A stretch of DNA of 46,149 nucleotides from an uncultured Akkermansia sp. (GCA_947629715.1 CANRET010000010.1:1-46149); one strand, 5' to 3'. Numbered from the stretch's first letter, positions 25,661-34,261 are shown. Translations and numbers: made by a program. The notes: generated from the sequence alone by a model not told the origin.

Positions 25661-25711
25661 GGAGGACCAACGCGTTCTTCTCAAAAGGAACAAAACAATA
25701 GGTAAATGTAG
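24653..25711 (+). repeat. Conserved 3' module (linker, barrel, 3' UTR), copy 1
   Basis: About 1.05 kb is nearly identical to 29249-30305. It begins abruptly at the GCCGTGGC of the linker and ends in ...TGTAG about 50 bases after the stop codon, after which the two loci have different terminators. Scattered silent changes and about ten amino-acid differences in 284 barrel residues separate the copies. This points to recent duplication or gene conversion. Confidence 0.9.
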
Positions 25712-25712
25712 T

Positions 25713-25752
25713 GCCGCTCGTCGGGGAAACTCGGCGAGCGGCGCAGTATTTT
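25713..25752 (+). terminator. Terminator after autotransporter 1
   Basis: GCCGCTCG (25713-25720) pairs with CGAGCGGC (25735-25742); the stem is followed by a weak T-rich stretch (GCAGTATTTT). It insulates the second invertible segment from read-through. Confidence 0.65.
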
Positions 25753-25788
25753 AGCAGTCGCTCGGTCGAGTTGCGGACCCACACAGCA

Positions 25789-25807
25789 TGCGTATTTATA
25801 ATACGTA
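25789..25807. repeat. Left inverted repeat of invertible segment 2
   Basis: Reads TGCGTATTTATAATACGTA. The 15-base core (25791-25805) has a TAT centre, unlike TGG in copy 1. It is the exact reverse complement of the right core here (25947-25961, centre ATA). Confidence 0.85.
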
Positions 25808-25943
25808 TGTCAAGCCCTTATTTGATAATTTTTTCTTTTTCTTTCCAACAACTTATCAGAGACGATAGCTCGCCTTTTGCAGAAAAATTTGTTCGGGATA
25901 GTCTGACGCGACTACACATTATCAACGATTTATAAATCATTGC

Positions 25944-25964
25944 ATACGTATTATAAATACGTAT
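25944..25964. repeat. Right inverted repeat of invertible segment 2
   Basis: A 9-bp palindrome (ATACGTATT and its complement) around an ATA centre, matching the left repeat of this locus but not those of locus 1. Confidence 0.85.
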
Positions 25965-26041
25965 CCTTTCTGCGGTGCAGCGGTAACAAAGATTTCGATT
26001 CGTCCGTTATCGCTCCGAACAAAGAACTATTCTATTTTACC

Positions 26042-29000
26042 ATGAAACTCCATTTACCGATCACATTGTTCACCGCCCTCATGGCGGTGATGGCGACTCT
26101 GCCCACCGCGTGGGCAAAAATAACCGTTAAAGAAAATATCTCAGAAAGTAAGCCTGAAGGAGACCCTGTTGAGATTACGGATGGTACTTTTGAAGGTCAA
26201 TTGGGAAAGGATTCCTCGATCAAGATTGAAAAAGAAAATGAGGAAGACGGAGATACGAGTCTGACGTTTAAGGGGGAAACTACAGATAAGGCCAGGAACG
26301 GTATAAGACGCATAGACATTGATGTCCTGCCCGAATGTTCATTCACTCTGGCCGAGGGAGGGGAACTTGGTGTCAGTGTCAGAAATGACTTCGGCAGCAC
26401 CAACACATACATAAGACTCCAAGGCGGCTCTTTTACTGTAGAAGAAGGAGCCAAGCTAGGCGGAGTGCACAGCGGAGTGGTTCTTCTGGCAAGAGTCGAT
26501 GTTCAGATGCATGGAGGCGAATTCATTGTGAATGGGAGCGTGAATGACGCTCAGGGAGGAGTAAAAAATAGCGCGCCTTCTTCTCTTAATGTCAACGTAC
26601 AGGATGGAGGCAAGTTCATTATAGGAGAAAATGCAACGGTTGGCACGACATACGATGTCAATACGACCCTTGGAGGATGGGAATACGACAAAATATGCGG
26701 CACAACCACGAGTATACTCATTAAGGATACGAGTTCTTTTGAAATGAAGGGGGGGAAGTTAGGGGTTCCCCTCTCGGCCGATACTGACAAGGGATCTGGT
26801 CACACCAACGTAAGTATAAGGTTAAGCGGTGATGCTAAAGCGATCATTTGGGGCGGAGAGATAGGAGGAAAAGGTGTTATTGGTGGCACGAACGAAGTTG
26901 CAGAAATTACCCTGTTGGAAAATGCGACACTGGAGTTCAAAGACACTGCGAACGAGAAAACTTCCCAGAATGTCACCATAAAAATGCAGGGGGGGAGGTT
27001 AGTAGGTGGAGCGAACTTTTATGGGGAAGTGGAAATTAGCGCTCTGGACACCTTTGATATGGGCGGACTTGATGCATCGAGGATAAAAAAATTGGAACTT
27101 AAATCCGCCGGGGCCACTCTGAAGAATCTCAAGGAGGGCTCTACATTAAATGCGGATGCGATGGCTGTGAATTCCACCACCATCATCATGGTAGGGAGTA
27201 AGAGCTCGAAGTTGGTTACTGGGGAAAGCAGCGGCGATGTCCTGCCCGATGGGAAAGAATGGCTCATCGGTTTCCAAGGGAACGGGGGCAACGTACAACT
27301 GGGGAAAAAGGAGATTAAGCTTGACTTCGATGCCAGAGATGGGTTACTCAGCGAACTATTGGATGATGAAGGAGACGTAAGCTTTGAGGTTTTCTTCTCC
27401 AATGCGCAGCTCATGGGGATGGAGGAAGGCGAAAATCTCTCAAAGTATTTCAGCGTTGGAGCCGGTTGGGGTGTAGATGTGAAAAATGTGACGATCACCA
27501 ATGAAGGCTGTGTGCTAACCCTTAGCGGCAACATAAGCAAATCGGTGTGGGTCGCTTCAAAGCAAGAACCGGCAGAGTCTTATCGCGGATACTCCGTAGA
27601 AAAATTTGACCGAGTGGTTATCGATAAGGATACAACGATTGAATTTCCGTCGACCATTAAGCAACTTTGCGGATCCGGCAACTTGCACCTTACCGGTAAT
27701 GGATCGGCTGAGCTTGAGAACAGGAGTGATGCTTTTCATCATGGTGATACGACCTTCTACGGAGACATCACGGTGGCCGAGGAGGGAAACCTCTCCGTTA
27801 AGAAGACAGGGGATTCCACTCTCACGCTGGCAGGCAACCTGAAGATACTCAGGGATCGAGGTTCACTCAACGTGAATGAAGGCATGCTCATATTGAAGGG
27901 CGATGACAACGTTGTAAAAAGCGGAATTAACGTGGGGCAAAGGGATTCACACGGTGTGCTGGAAGTAGAAGGGAATTTAAACACCTCAAGTATCCTTGTG
28001 AACAGCTATGATGGCAACATGCTTGTTATTGGCAAGAGTGGACACGTTACGGTCAACGAAACAATTACCTCCCTTTCAGAGTCCTGCAGTGTGCAGGTGG
28101 ACGGAGAACTCATACTATTGGGCGATCAGGACATGACGGGGAAAAACAAACCGATATTCTCCGGAACCGGCATTATTTCGATAGGCGATGGGGAGAGTGA
28201 AACAGCTCTGATCATTGATAAAGATAACTTCATCGCTGGTTCCGAAGTCAGCTTGAACGTGGCAAAGGGAGCCTCACTGAGCGTCACGGGGGATAGCTTC
28301 TCCGGCAACATCATGGGCGAGGGTAAGGTCTCCACGGAGGGAACGGTTACACTCACGGGAGATGGCTCCCTGACGGGGGAATATTCCGGCACTTTCGTTG
28401 CGGACCGTTCGGGACGCATTTTCGGTGGAAACAATCCGAATGCCGCGATCGAAGCACAAAACGGGGCCACCGTGAAACTCGAAGCGGGTTCGACTTTCAA
28501 GTCTCTGGATGCCGGGGAGGGCGAGGTCACAGGAAGCAACACCTACACCTTTACCGACAAAGATGCTGCGGGGAGCACGACCAGACATTTCTCCGGCGAC
28601 ATCGTGCTGCGCAGCGGCAACGAGTATGATATGGAGCTGGATCTGAGCAACCCGGCGCTTTGGGAGGGGAGTGGCCAGCATGAGGAAACTCTCATGCTGG
28701 ATACCCAGAAGAACATCATCATCGAAGATGGAGCCACCATCGTCTTGAACAGCATCGATAATTTGCTTGCGAAGCAAGGAGATCTCACGGGAGTTGTGCT
28801 GATGCATGGCACAGGCATCTTCCATGAGGACTATTCACAGTACAAAGTCGAAGAGGAGAGCGGTCATAATCAAGATAAATCCTTGGGGGCCGTGAATGGA
28901 GTCAACGTCAAGTTGGGAGGCATCCTCGACCTGCTCTACGAGAGAGCCGAGCTGCGGATTGTAGAAGCAGGCGATGGAGCAAGTGCGGCGAACGAACTCA

Positions 29001-30256
29001 ACGCACTCGCCGAAGTTGAGCCCAGGGCCGGTAAGACTTACGATACCATCGTCAATCTCTATCACCGCACACAGAGCAAGTTTGCTCCATACGCAACAAG
29101 CGCCAACTCCACCGCCGGTTCCAACCTGCTGTGGTTTGAGGCCGACCAGAAGGGCGTCACTATGGACGAAAGCGTGCTTGCCGTGATGAGCAGTCTGCAA
29201 CAAATGGCGGATGCAGGCGACGCGGCAGGCGTGCGCAAGGCGCTCGCGGCCGTGGCTGGCAGCACACTGACCTCACTCTCCGCCGCGCAGAGCGCGGCTC
29301 TGCGCAACCAGGAGAGTCGCGTGCGCGACCACGCCCTGCAGGCCGCACGTTTGCGCTGCCAGGGCAACGACGAGACAACGCAGCAGCAGCGTCCCTGCAA
29401 GACCACTCACGTTTGGGTGGAAGGCACGAGCTTCTTCTCCGAGCAGCACAGCCGTGGCGACGAGAGCGGCTATCGCCTCAACAGCTGGGGAGGGGCCGTG
29501 GGTCTCGATGCGCAGGTGGACGCGCACTGGAGCGTTGGACTGAGCCTTGCCGCCAACTACGGCGACCTGGAGGCGCGCGCCGCCGACTACGCCAAGGGCG
29601 ACCTGGACAGCTACTACGTGAGCGCATGGAGTCAGGCAAAGAACGGTCGCTGGGGCAACACCCTGCTCGCCACGGTGGGCACGAATGAGGGAGACCTCAG
29701 GCGCACGGTGAACTACGGAAGCGGCAGCTACACGGCCACGAGCAGCACGAGCGGCAGCAGCCTTGGCGCGATGTGGGAAGTTACGTATGATCTCTACCCC
29801 GTGAAGGACAACAAGAGCAACATCATTCAACCGCTCTTCAACGTGGCCGTGCAGCACACGAGCATGGACGGCTTCAGCGAGAAGAATGCGGGGGGCGTGG
29901 GACTCACGACGGAGAAGCAGACGCGCGACACGATGACGCTGGCGCTGGGCTTGCGTTGGCTGGCGGCGATTGAGAGCGGCAAGGCAGCCAATCGCACGGT
30001 GACGACCGAGCTGCACGCGAATGTGGCGCAGGACATGGGCGACCGCCGGAGTGAGGCGAACGTGGCGCTGCTGGCCAACCCGAACTACACGCAGAGCGTG
30101 TACGGGGCGCGCGCAGGCAGCACGGCGTTCCAGTTCGGAGCGGGAGTGAACGTGCCGGTGACGGCGAACTCGCAGCTTTATGTGAACGCGGGCGGCGAAC
30201 TGCGCAGCCACGCGAACGCATGGAACGCCGCGCTGGGCGTCCGGATGGGCTTCTGA
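26042..30256 (+). CDS. Autotransporter adhesin-like protein 2 (type V secretion)
   Basis: 1404 residues, built like its neighbour. Signal peptide about 1-25 (MKLHLPITLFTALMAVMATL then PTAWA). A ~1000-residue passenger carries acidic, glycine-rich beta-strand repeats (e.g. TGDSTLTLAGNLKILRDRGS near residue 589, a passenger-associated repeat). The linker with two cysteines (RLRCQGN...QQRPCK) is shared with protein 1. A 284-residue beta-barrel (1121-1404) ends GVRMGF. The passenger shares the overall plan with protein 1 but little sequence, so the pair offers two alternative surface structures. The ATG at 26042 is chosen over an upstream open frame starting at 25940 that crosses the inverted repeat. 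Function is likely adhesion or surface shielding; the ligand is unknown. Confidence 0.9.
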   Translation: MKLHLPITLFTALMAVMATLPTAWAKITVKENISESKPEGDPVEITDGTFEGQLGKDSSIKIEKENEEDGDTSLTFKGETTDKARNGIRRIDIDVLPECSFTLAEGGELGVSVRNDFGSTNTYIRLQGGSFTVEEGAKLGGVHSGVVLLARVDVQMHGGEFIVNGSVNDAQGGVKNSAPSSLNVNVQDGGKFIIGENATVGTTYDVNTTLGGWEYDKICGTTTSILIKDTSSFEMKGGKLGVPLSADTDKGSGHTNVSIRLSGDAKAIIWGGEIGGKGVIGGTNEVAEITLLENATLEFKDTANEKTSQNVTIKMQGGRLVGGANFYGEVEISALDTFDMGGLDASRIKKLELKSAGATLKNLKEGSTLNADAMAVNSTTIIMVGSKSSKLVTGESSGDVLPDGKEWLIGFQGNGGNVQLGKKEIKLDFDARDGLLSELLDDEGDVSFEVFFSNAQLMGMEEGENLSKYFSVGAGWGVDVKNVTITNEGCVLTLSGNISKSVWVASKQEPAESYRGYSVEKFDRVVIDKDTTIEFPSTIKQLCGSGNLHLTGNGSAELENRSDAFHHGDTTFYGDITVAEEGNLSVKKTGDSTLTLAGNLKILRDRGSLNVNEGMLILKGDDNVVKSGINVGQRDSHGVLEVEGNLNTSSILVNSYDGNMLVIGKSGHVTVNETITSLSESCSVQVDGELILLGDQDMTGKNKPIFSGTGIISIGDGESETALIIDKDNFIAGSEVSLNVAKGASLSVTGDSFSGNIMGEGKVSTEGTVTLTGDGSLTGEYSGTFVADRSGRIFGGNNPNAAIEAQNGATVKLEAGSTFKSLDAGEGEVTGSNTYTFTDKDAAGSTTRHFSGDIVLRSGNEYDMELDLSNPALWEGSGQHEETLMLDTQKNIIIEDGATIVLNSIDNLLAKQGDLTGVVLMHGTGIFHEDYSQYKVEEESGHNQDKSLGAVNGVNVKLGGILDLLYERAELRIVEAGDGASAANELNALAEVEPRAGKTYDTIVNLYHRTQSKFAPYATSANSTAGSNLLWFEADQKGVTMDESVLAVMSSLQQMADAGDAAGVRKALAAVAGSTLTSLSAAQSAALRNQESRVRDHALQAARLRCQGNDETTQQQRPCKTTHVWVEGTSFFSEQHSRGDESGYRLNSWGGAVGLDAQVDAHWSVGLSLAANYGDLEARAADYAKGDLDSYYVSAWSQAKNGRWGNTLLATVGTNEGDLRRTVNYGSGSYTATSSTSGSSLGAMWEVTYDLYPVKDNKSNIIQPLFNVAVQHTSMDGFSEKNAGGVGLTTEKQTRDTMTLALGLRWLAAIESGKAANRTVTTELHANVAQDMGDRRSEANVALLANPNYTQSVYGARAGSTAFQFGAGVNVPVTANSQLYVNAGGELRSHANAWNAALGVRMGF

Positions 30257-30305
30257 GGAGGATCAACGCGTTCTTCTCAAAAGGAGTAAACAACAGGTAA
30301 TGTAG
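29249..30305 (+). repeat. Conserved 3' module (linker, barrel, 3' UTR), copy 2
   Basis: Direct repeat of 24653-25711 with few differences; see that entry. Divergence resumes at 30306. Confidence 0.9.
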
Positions 30306-30306
30306 G

Positions 30307-30347
30307 GTCGCCCATTGCTGTATTGGCAGTGGGCGGCTTCTTTTTTT
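30307..30347 (+). terminator. Rho-independent terminator after autotransporter 2
   Basis: CGCCCATTGC (30309-30318) pairs with GCAGTGGGCG (30326-30335), one G-U, followed by GCTTC and seven Ts. Confidence 0.85.
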
Positions 30348-30485
30348 CTGCCGGTGATGCCTCATTGCCGGGAAAATGCGCTTGAAAATGGTCATCCCCG
30401 GGAAACAGTTGCCGATCGTTGAGCTTGTCTGTCCCGGAAGAGAAATCGAGATGATGTTTTGTGATGTTCCTTTTGTGAATTTTTG

Positions 30486-30514
30486 TTGTCAGTGAGATGG
30501 CTCAATGGTAGGAT
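30486..30514 (+). promoter_or_regulatory. Promoter of the DUF805-like gene, leaderless geometry
   Basis: TTGTCA (30486-30491), a 17-bp spacer containing GATGGCTC, and TAGGAT (30509-30514). The ATG at 30521 falls on the expected transcription start. It is nearly the same sequence as the FHA promoter at 6783-6755. Confidence 0.6.
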
Positions 30515-30520
30515 CAGAGC

Positions 30521-31270
30521 ATGAGCAACGGTACCCTTCACAAGCTGCGTGCACGCTGGGAGACTTTTGCAGAGAAACATCCCCGCATGAGGGTGTACGG
30601 GGAAAAATTGATGAATTACGCGCGTAACGGCATGATGCGCGATTCGGAGGTGGTAGAGTTCAATACGCATTTCACCGGGCGCATGACGCGTCAGACATTT
30701 TGGCTCACCGTCATCGGACTCGTATTTATCGCGCTGGCAGCCCAATGGCTGGTTCGTCTCGCACTGGGACTCAGCGCCCTGACACTGAGTTACATAGGGC
30801 TGATGCTCAGCCGTGTGCTCGGGGGCTGGCTTCCAGACGTCTTGCATGGTTTTTATGTTGTGTGTGCCTGCTTGGGCTATGCTCTGCTTTTCATCTTCTT
30901 TGCATGGCTCGCCGTTGTGGCAGCCAGTGCAGCAGTGCGCAGACTGCACGACATCGGCAAATCGGGATGGTTTGTGCTCATTGCGCTTATTCCGGGCATC
31001 GGATGGCTCATCTTGGCAATCATGTGCTGCATGGAAAGTGCAGAGGAGGACGAGGAAGATGTCTCCGAAGACGATGTGTCGCTGAATGACGAGGAGTCTG
31101 CGGAATCGATTCCCCAACCCGTGAATCCCGTCCCGCAGCAGACGCTGCCCTCTTCACCGCAGGTCTCGTCACTTCCGCCGCAGGCCATCTCTTGTTCGCT
31201 CTGCCACGGAAAAGGGAAACTGCCTAACGGATTTCCATGCCCCCAGTGCGGAGGCAGCGGAAAGGCATGA
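30521..31270 (+). CDS. DUF805-like membrane protein with C-terminal zinc-knuckle
   Basis: 249 residues. The middle (about 50-170) looks like the DUF805 inner-membrane family: a GRMTRQTFWL entry motif, two to four hydrophobic segments, and the conserved VRRLHDIGKSGWFVLIALIP with the IGWLIL helix after it. An acidic linker (EEDEEDVSEDDVSLNDEE) and a proline-rich stretch follow. The last ~25 residues form a DnaJ-type CxxCxGxG pair (CSLCHGKGK ... CPQCGGSGKA) that could bind one zinc in the cytoplasm. The combination is unusual for DUF805 proteins. The function of DUF805 is unknown. It converges on panB with only about 30 bases between the two stops. Confidence 0.75.
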   Translation: MSNGTLHKLRARWETFAEKHPRMRVYGEKLMNYARNGMMRDSEVVEFNTHFTGRMTRQTFWLTVIGLVFIALAAQWLVRLALGLSALTLSYIGLMLSRVLGGWLPDVLHGFYVVCACLGYALLFIFFAWLAVVAASAAVRRLHDIGKSGWFVLIALIPGIGWLILAIMCCMESAEEDEEDVSEDDVSLNDEESAESIPQPVNPVPQQTLPSSPQVSSLPPQAISCSLCHGKGKLPNGFPCPQCGGSGKA

Positions 31271-31301
31271 CACATGGAAGCTTCCCGAAGAGTACGGTCC
31301 C

Positions 31302-32078
31302 TTACTTTTTCCGTGGCAGAAGGAGGTCGGAAGCCCATTTTTTGGCGGCGGAAGTAATGCTGCCCGCCACATCGGCATGCTGCACCGCGAAGCGTGGAGT
31401 GAACCAGGGAAAATAGCGCACAAGGTCATGGAATACCTGCACTTCGCCATCGCAGGTGCCGTGTCCGGAGCCAATGCCGATGGTGGTGATGGAAGATGAG
31501 GCCGTGAGCTGCGCGGCTGCTTCTGCCCGCGTACATTCAATGACAACGGAAAAGGCGCCGGCGCGGGTGACAGCTTGTAAGTCGGCCGCGAGGGCAGCAA
31601 CGTCGGCGTCCGACTTGCCACGCATGCGGTAGCCGCCGTCTTCCTTGATGTGTTGAGGCAGCAGTCCGATATGCGCCTGCACGGGAATGCCGGCCTGCAC
31701 CAGGGCATGAATCATGGGCTCCACCGTGCAGCCGCCTTCCAGCTTGACGGCTTCGGCTCCTGCGTCCATGAGCGCGTGTGCGTTTTCCAAGGCTTGTTCC
31801 GGCGTGTCGTAGGTGTGGATGGGCATGTCGCTCACGAGCAAAGCTTTAGTTTGAGCGCGCGATACGGCGGCAGTGTGGTGCACCATGTGCTGCAGGGTCA
31901 CGCTTGTCGTGTCCGGGAAGCCAAGTACCATCATGCCCAGTGAATCTCCCACCAGCAGCATATCCACGCCTGCTTCATCCAGCAGACGCGCGGTGGGGTA
32001 ATCGTAAGCCGTGAGTTGCGAGACGGGACGCACTCCTTTGCAGGCTTGGATGCGGCGGATTTTTTCTTCAGTGGTCAT
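31302..32078 (-). CDS. panB: 3-methyl-2-oxobutanoate hydroxymethyltransferase
   Basis: 258 residues; the first committed step of pantothenate (and hence CoA) synthesis, adding a hydroxymethyl group from methylene-tetrahydrofolate. It has VSQLTAYDYPTARLLDEAG, the metal/substrate site VGDSLGMMVLGF, VKLEGG, the HIGLLPQ segment and IGIGSGHGTCDGEVQV. The ATG at 32078 is the family-like start (TTEEKIRRI); the frame is open a further 30 codons but those overlap folK. It ends the leftward operon dapA-dapB-folK-panB and overlaps folK by 11 bases. Confidence 0.95.
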   Translation of the reverse strand: MTTEEKIRRIQACKGVRPVSQLTAYDYPTARLLDEAGVDMLLVGDSLGMMVLGFPDTTSVTLQHMVHHTAAVSRAQTKALLVSDMPIHTYDTPEQALENAHALMDAGAEAVKLEGGCTVEPMIHALVQAGIPVQAHIGLLPQHIKEDGGYRMRGKSDADVAALAADLQAVTRAGAFSVVIECTRAEAAAQLTASSSITTIGIGSGHGTCDGEVQVFHDLVRYFPWFTPRFAVQHADVAGSITSAAKKWASDLLLPRKK

Positions 32079-32604
32079 GACATGACAAATCGAGGGGAGT
32101 GACGGCAGGGGATTCGGGCAGGCGGTTGAGAAGCTCCTGCACGGTAGAAGTTTGTCCGGGGAGAACAAGCGAAGGATCGATGTCGCAAAGAGGCTGCAGG
32201 ACGAAACGACGCTGTGCGGCGTGCGGGTGAGGTAGTGTGAGTCGGGGGGTGTCTATCTGCAAATCACCGGAGTAGATGAGGTCGATGTCGCAGGTGCGCG
32301 CCTCACCGTAAACGCCGGTACGAACACGCCCAAGCGCTTTCTCAATTTCCTGACAGTGGTGTAAAATCTCCTGCGGAGGCATCGTTGCGGCTACTTCCAC
32401 ACAGGCGTTCAGAAAAGACGGACTGCCGGGAGGGCAATTCACCGGCTCCGTCTCATACACCCGCGAGAGGCGCAAATCACCGAAGAGCTGCGCGAGACGA
32501 TCGCAGGTCTTCACCAGAAAAGCCAGACGGTCTTCGCAGTTGGATCCGAGGGAAAATCCTGTGCGGCGTGCGCCGGGAGCATCAGTCTGTGAAACCGAGC
32601 ACAT
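32068..32604 (-). CDS. folK: 2-amino-4-hydroxy-6-hydroxymethyldihydropteridine pyrophosphokinase
   Basis: About 178 residues. It pyrophosphorylates the pterin precursor of folate. Signature segments are TGFSLGSNCEDR, SRVYETEPV, FLNACVEV, the ATP-site RTCDIDLIY and LTLPHPHAAQRRFVLQPL. The start is uncertain: an ATG at 32604 lies 23 bases inside dapB and gives a short N-terminal lead before SLGSN. Upstream codons in the same frame are inside dapB and unlikely to be translated. Folate supply links it functionally to PanB, which uses methylene-tetrahydrofolate. Confidence 0.92.
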   Translation of the reverse strand: MCSVSQTDAPGARRTGFSLGSNCEDRLAFLVKTCDRLAQLFGDLRLSRVYETEPVNCPPGSPSFLNACVEVAATMPPQEILHHCQEIEKALGRVRTGVYGEARTCDIDLIYSGDLQIDTPRLTLPHPHAAQRRFVLQPLCDIDPSLVLPGQTSTVQELLNRLPESPAVTPLDLSCHDH

Positions 32605-33313
32605 CTTGCATGCTGTAGAGACCGGCCGGTTGATTCGCCAGCCACAAAGCCGCGCGAACAGCGCCGGAGGCAAAGGTCATGCGGCTGGAGGCCTTGTGCG
32701 CAAGCTCTACACGCTCCCCGTCGGTGGCGAAAATGACCGTATGGTCGCCTACCACATCGCCGCCGCGCAAGGAGTGCATGCCGATCTGCCGTTGAGGGCG
32801 CGCGCCCACCATGCCCGCGCGGCCGTGCACCACATCCTTCTTGTAATCCATGCCCGACTCGGTGCACACGACCTCTGCGAGGGAGCGGGCGGTGCCGCTG
32901 GGAGCATCCAGCTTGTGATGGTGATGCATTTCCACAATTTCCACATCGTAATTTTGCAGGATTTGCGTTGCCTTGCGGGTGAGCCAGAAGAGCGTGTTCA
33001 CGCCTACGGAATAATTGGAAGCAAAGACGATGGGAATGATCTTGGCAGCATCGGCGATGGCGGCGCGTTCTTCATCCGTGTGCCCGGTGGTGCCGATGAC
33101 GAGGGGCTTCCTCTGCTCCACGGCGACAGAGAGCAATTCCGGCGTAAATCCATGGAAGGAGAAGTCGATGGCGAGATCAGCTTGGGCAAGCGCAGCAGCG
33201 ATATCCTGCCCCACGTCATGGGTGGCGGTCAAGGCTGTATCCGAGCAAAGTTCTACGGCCTGCTTGACGGCTTGGCCCATGCGGCCCGAGATACCGGTGA
33301 CGAGAATATTCAT
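32582..33313 (-). CDS. dapB: 4-hydroxy-tetrahydrodipicolinate reductase
   Basis: 243 residues; the NAD(P)H-dependent step after DapA in lysine and meso-diaminopimelate synthesis. It has the nucleotide-binding GISGRMGQAV at the start, IGTTGHTDEE, SNYSVGVN, and the catalytic VEMHHHHKLDAPSGTA, which contains the His and Lys of the family signature. It lies 21 bases after dapA. Confidence 0.95.
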   Translation of the reverse strand: MNILVTGISGRMGQAVKQAVELCSDTALTATHDVGQDIAAALAQADLAIDFSFHGFTPELLSVAVEQRKPLVIGTTGHTDEERAAIADAAKIIPIVFASNYSVGVNTLFWLTRKATQILQNYDVEIVEMHHHHKLDAPSGTARSLAEVVCTESGMDYKKDVVHGRAGMVGARPQRQIGMHSLRGGDVVGDHTVIFATDGERVELAHKASSRMTFASGAVRAALWLANQPAGLYSMQDVLGFTD

Positions 33314-33334
33314 ATAGCGAGTTAAAGTAAGAGG

Positions 33335-34219
33335 TCAGGCAAGCAATTCAAAGCGGCGGAGCAAGTCAGTCAACGCGGCTTTTTTCTCTTCTGCCAGCGG
33401 GGCAAGCGGCAGACGCAGTTCCCAGGAAATATCCCCGCGCAGAGCCAAGGCGGCCTTGATGGGCACGGGGTTCACATCCAGACTCATCAGTCCTTTCATG
33501 AGCGGATAATACTTCTTCTGCAAAGCCAGCGCCTTCTTGCCATCGCCGGAGAGGGCAGCATCCACCAGCTCCTTCATCTGGACCGGCGCTACATTCGAGG
33601 TTACTGACACCAGCCCCACTGCACCGCATGAGATGAAAGGAACGGTGAGTCCGTCATCGCCGCAGAGCACGGCAAAATCTTCCGGCACAGCCTGCACGAG
33701 GCGGTTGACGCGATCCACACTGCCTCCGGCTTCCTTGATGGCGACGATGGTGGGACAATCCGCTGCCAGACGTGCCACGGTTTCCACGGCGATCTCAATG
33801 CCGCTGCGTCCCGGGATGCTGTAGAGCAGCACCGGCAAATCAGAACATTCCGCAATGGCCTTGAAGTGGCGGTACAGTCCCTCCTGGCTCGGCTTGTTAT
33901 AGTAGGGACACACCTGGAGCGTACCATCCGCGCCCATGGCCGCAGCTTCTCGGGTCATGGCGATGGCTCCGGCTGTGGAGTTTGAGCCCGTGCCGGCAAT
34001 GACTTGGCAGCGTCCGGCTGCGTACTCAATTGCCATGCGAATCACCTCCATGTGTTCGACGTGCGAGAGCGTGGGCGATTCACCTGTGGTGCCTACCGGG
34101 ACAATGCCCGTAACTCCTGCGGCGATTTGAGCTTCGATCAGGGCGCGAAAAGCACTCGTGTCCACCCTCCCGTCGCGGAACGGGGTGATGATTGCTGTGT
34201 AAAGGCCTGAGTATCTCAT
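33335..34219 (-). CDS. dapA: 4-hydroxy-tetrahydrodipicolinate synthase
   Basis: 294 residues, TIM barrel; condenses pyruvate with aspartate semialdehyde. It shows GLYTAIITPF, the pyruvate-binding VGTTGESPTL, YYNKPSQEGLYRHF with the catalytic Tyr, and the Schiff-base Lys in IVAIKEAGGSVDRV near residue 160. The ATG at 34219 matches the family and lies 12 bases after a TATAGT box. The frame is open to 34483, but that stretch overlaps the promoter and tyrS. It is the first gene of the leftward operon. Confidence 0.95.
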   Translation of the reverse strand: MRYSGLYTAIITPFRDGRVDTSAFRALIEAQIAAGVTGIVPVGTTGESPTLSHVEHMEVIRMAIEYAAGRCQVIAGTGSNSTAGAIAMTREAAAMGADGTLQVCPYYNKPSQEGLYRHFKAIAECSDLPVLLYSIPGRSGIEIAVETVARLAADCPTIVAIKEAGGSVDRVNRLVQAVPEDFAVLCGDDGLTVPFISCGAVGLVSVTSNVAPVQMKELVDAALSGDGKKALALQKKYYPLMKGLMSLDVNPVPIKAALALRGDISWELRLPLAPLAEEKKAALTDLLRRFELLA

Positions 34220-34231
34220 AAGTTCCCCGTT

Positions 34232-34261
34232 ACTATACCGCAGAGAGCCCCACGTTGTCAA
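34232..34261 (-). promoter_or_regulatory. Promoter of the dapA-dapB-folK-panB operon
   Basis: On the minus strand TTGACA (34261-34256), an 18-bp spacer and TATAGT (34237-34232). Transcription would start about 5 bases before the dapA ATG, so the leader is nearly absent. Confidence 0.7.

Larger units (their letters stand above)
25789..25967 (+). promoter_or_regulatory. Candidate invertible promoter of autotransporter 2, apparently OFF or weak
   Basis: Same design as at 21232. TGTCAA (25808-25813) inside the left repeat is a TTGACA box facing away. A fixed TATCCT (25962-25967) lies outside the right core. Inversion would put TTGACA at 25939-25944, exactly 17 bp from TATCCT. In the present orientation a poorer TTGCAT (25940-25945, 16-bp spacing) is available, so some basal transcription is possible. 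Inside, a 12-bp palindrome GATTTATAAATC (25927-25938) matches the longer one in copy 1. Confidence 0.65.

Noticed and set aside
25944-25964. Reading the palindromes as terminators or dif/Xer sites
   Set aside because: No T-run, only a 3-bp centre instead of the 6-8 bp Xer spacer, and the left-right matched centres fit paired inversion sites better.
29273-30211. Long minus-strand frames antisense to both autotransporter barrels
   Set aside because: They are kept in both copies only because the DNA is nearly identical; the translations are Arg/His/Val-rich shadows with no features.
21232-30256. CRISPR-like array or tandem repeat
   Set aside because: The repeats are two long direct copies and four short inverted sites, not regularly spaced short repeats.
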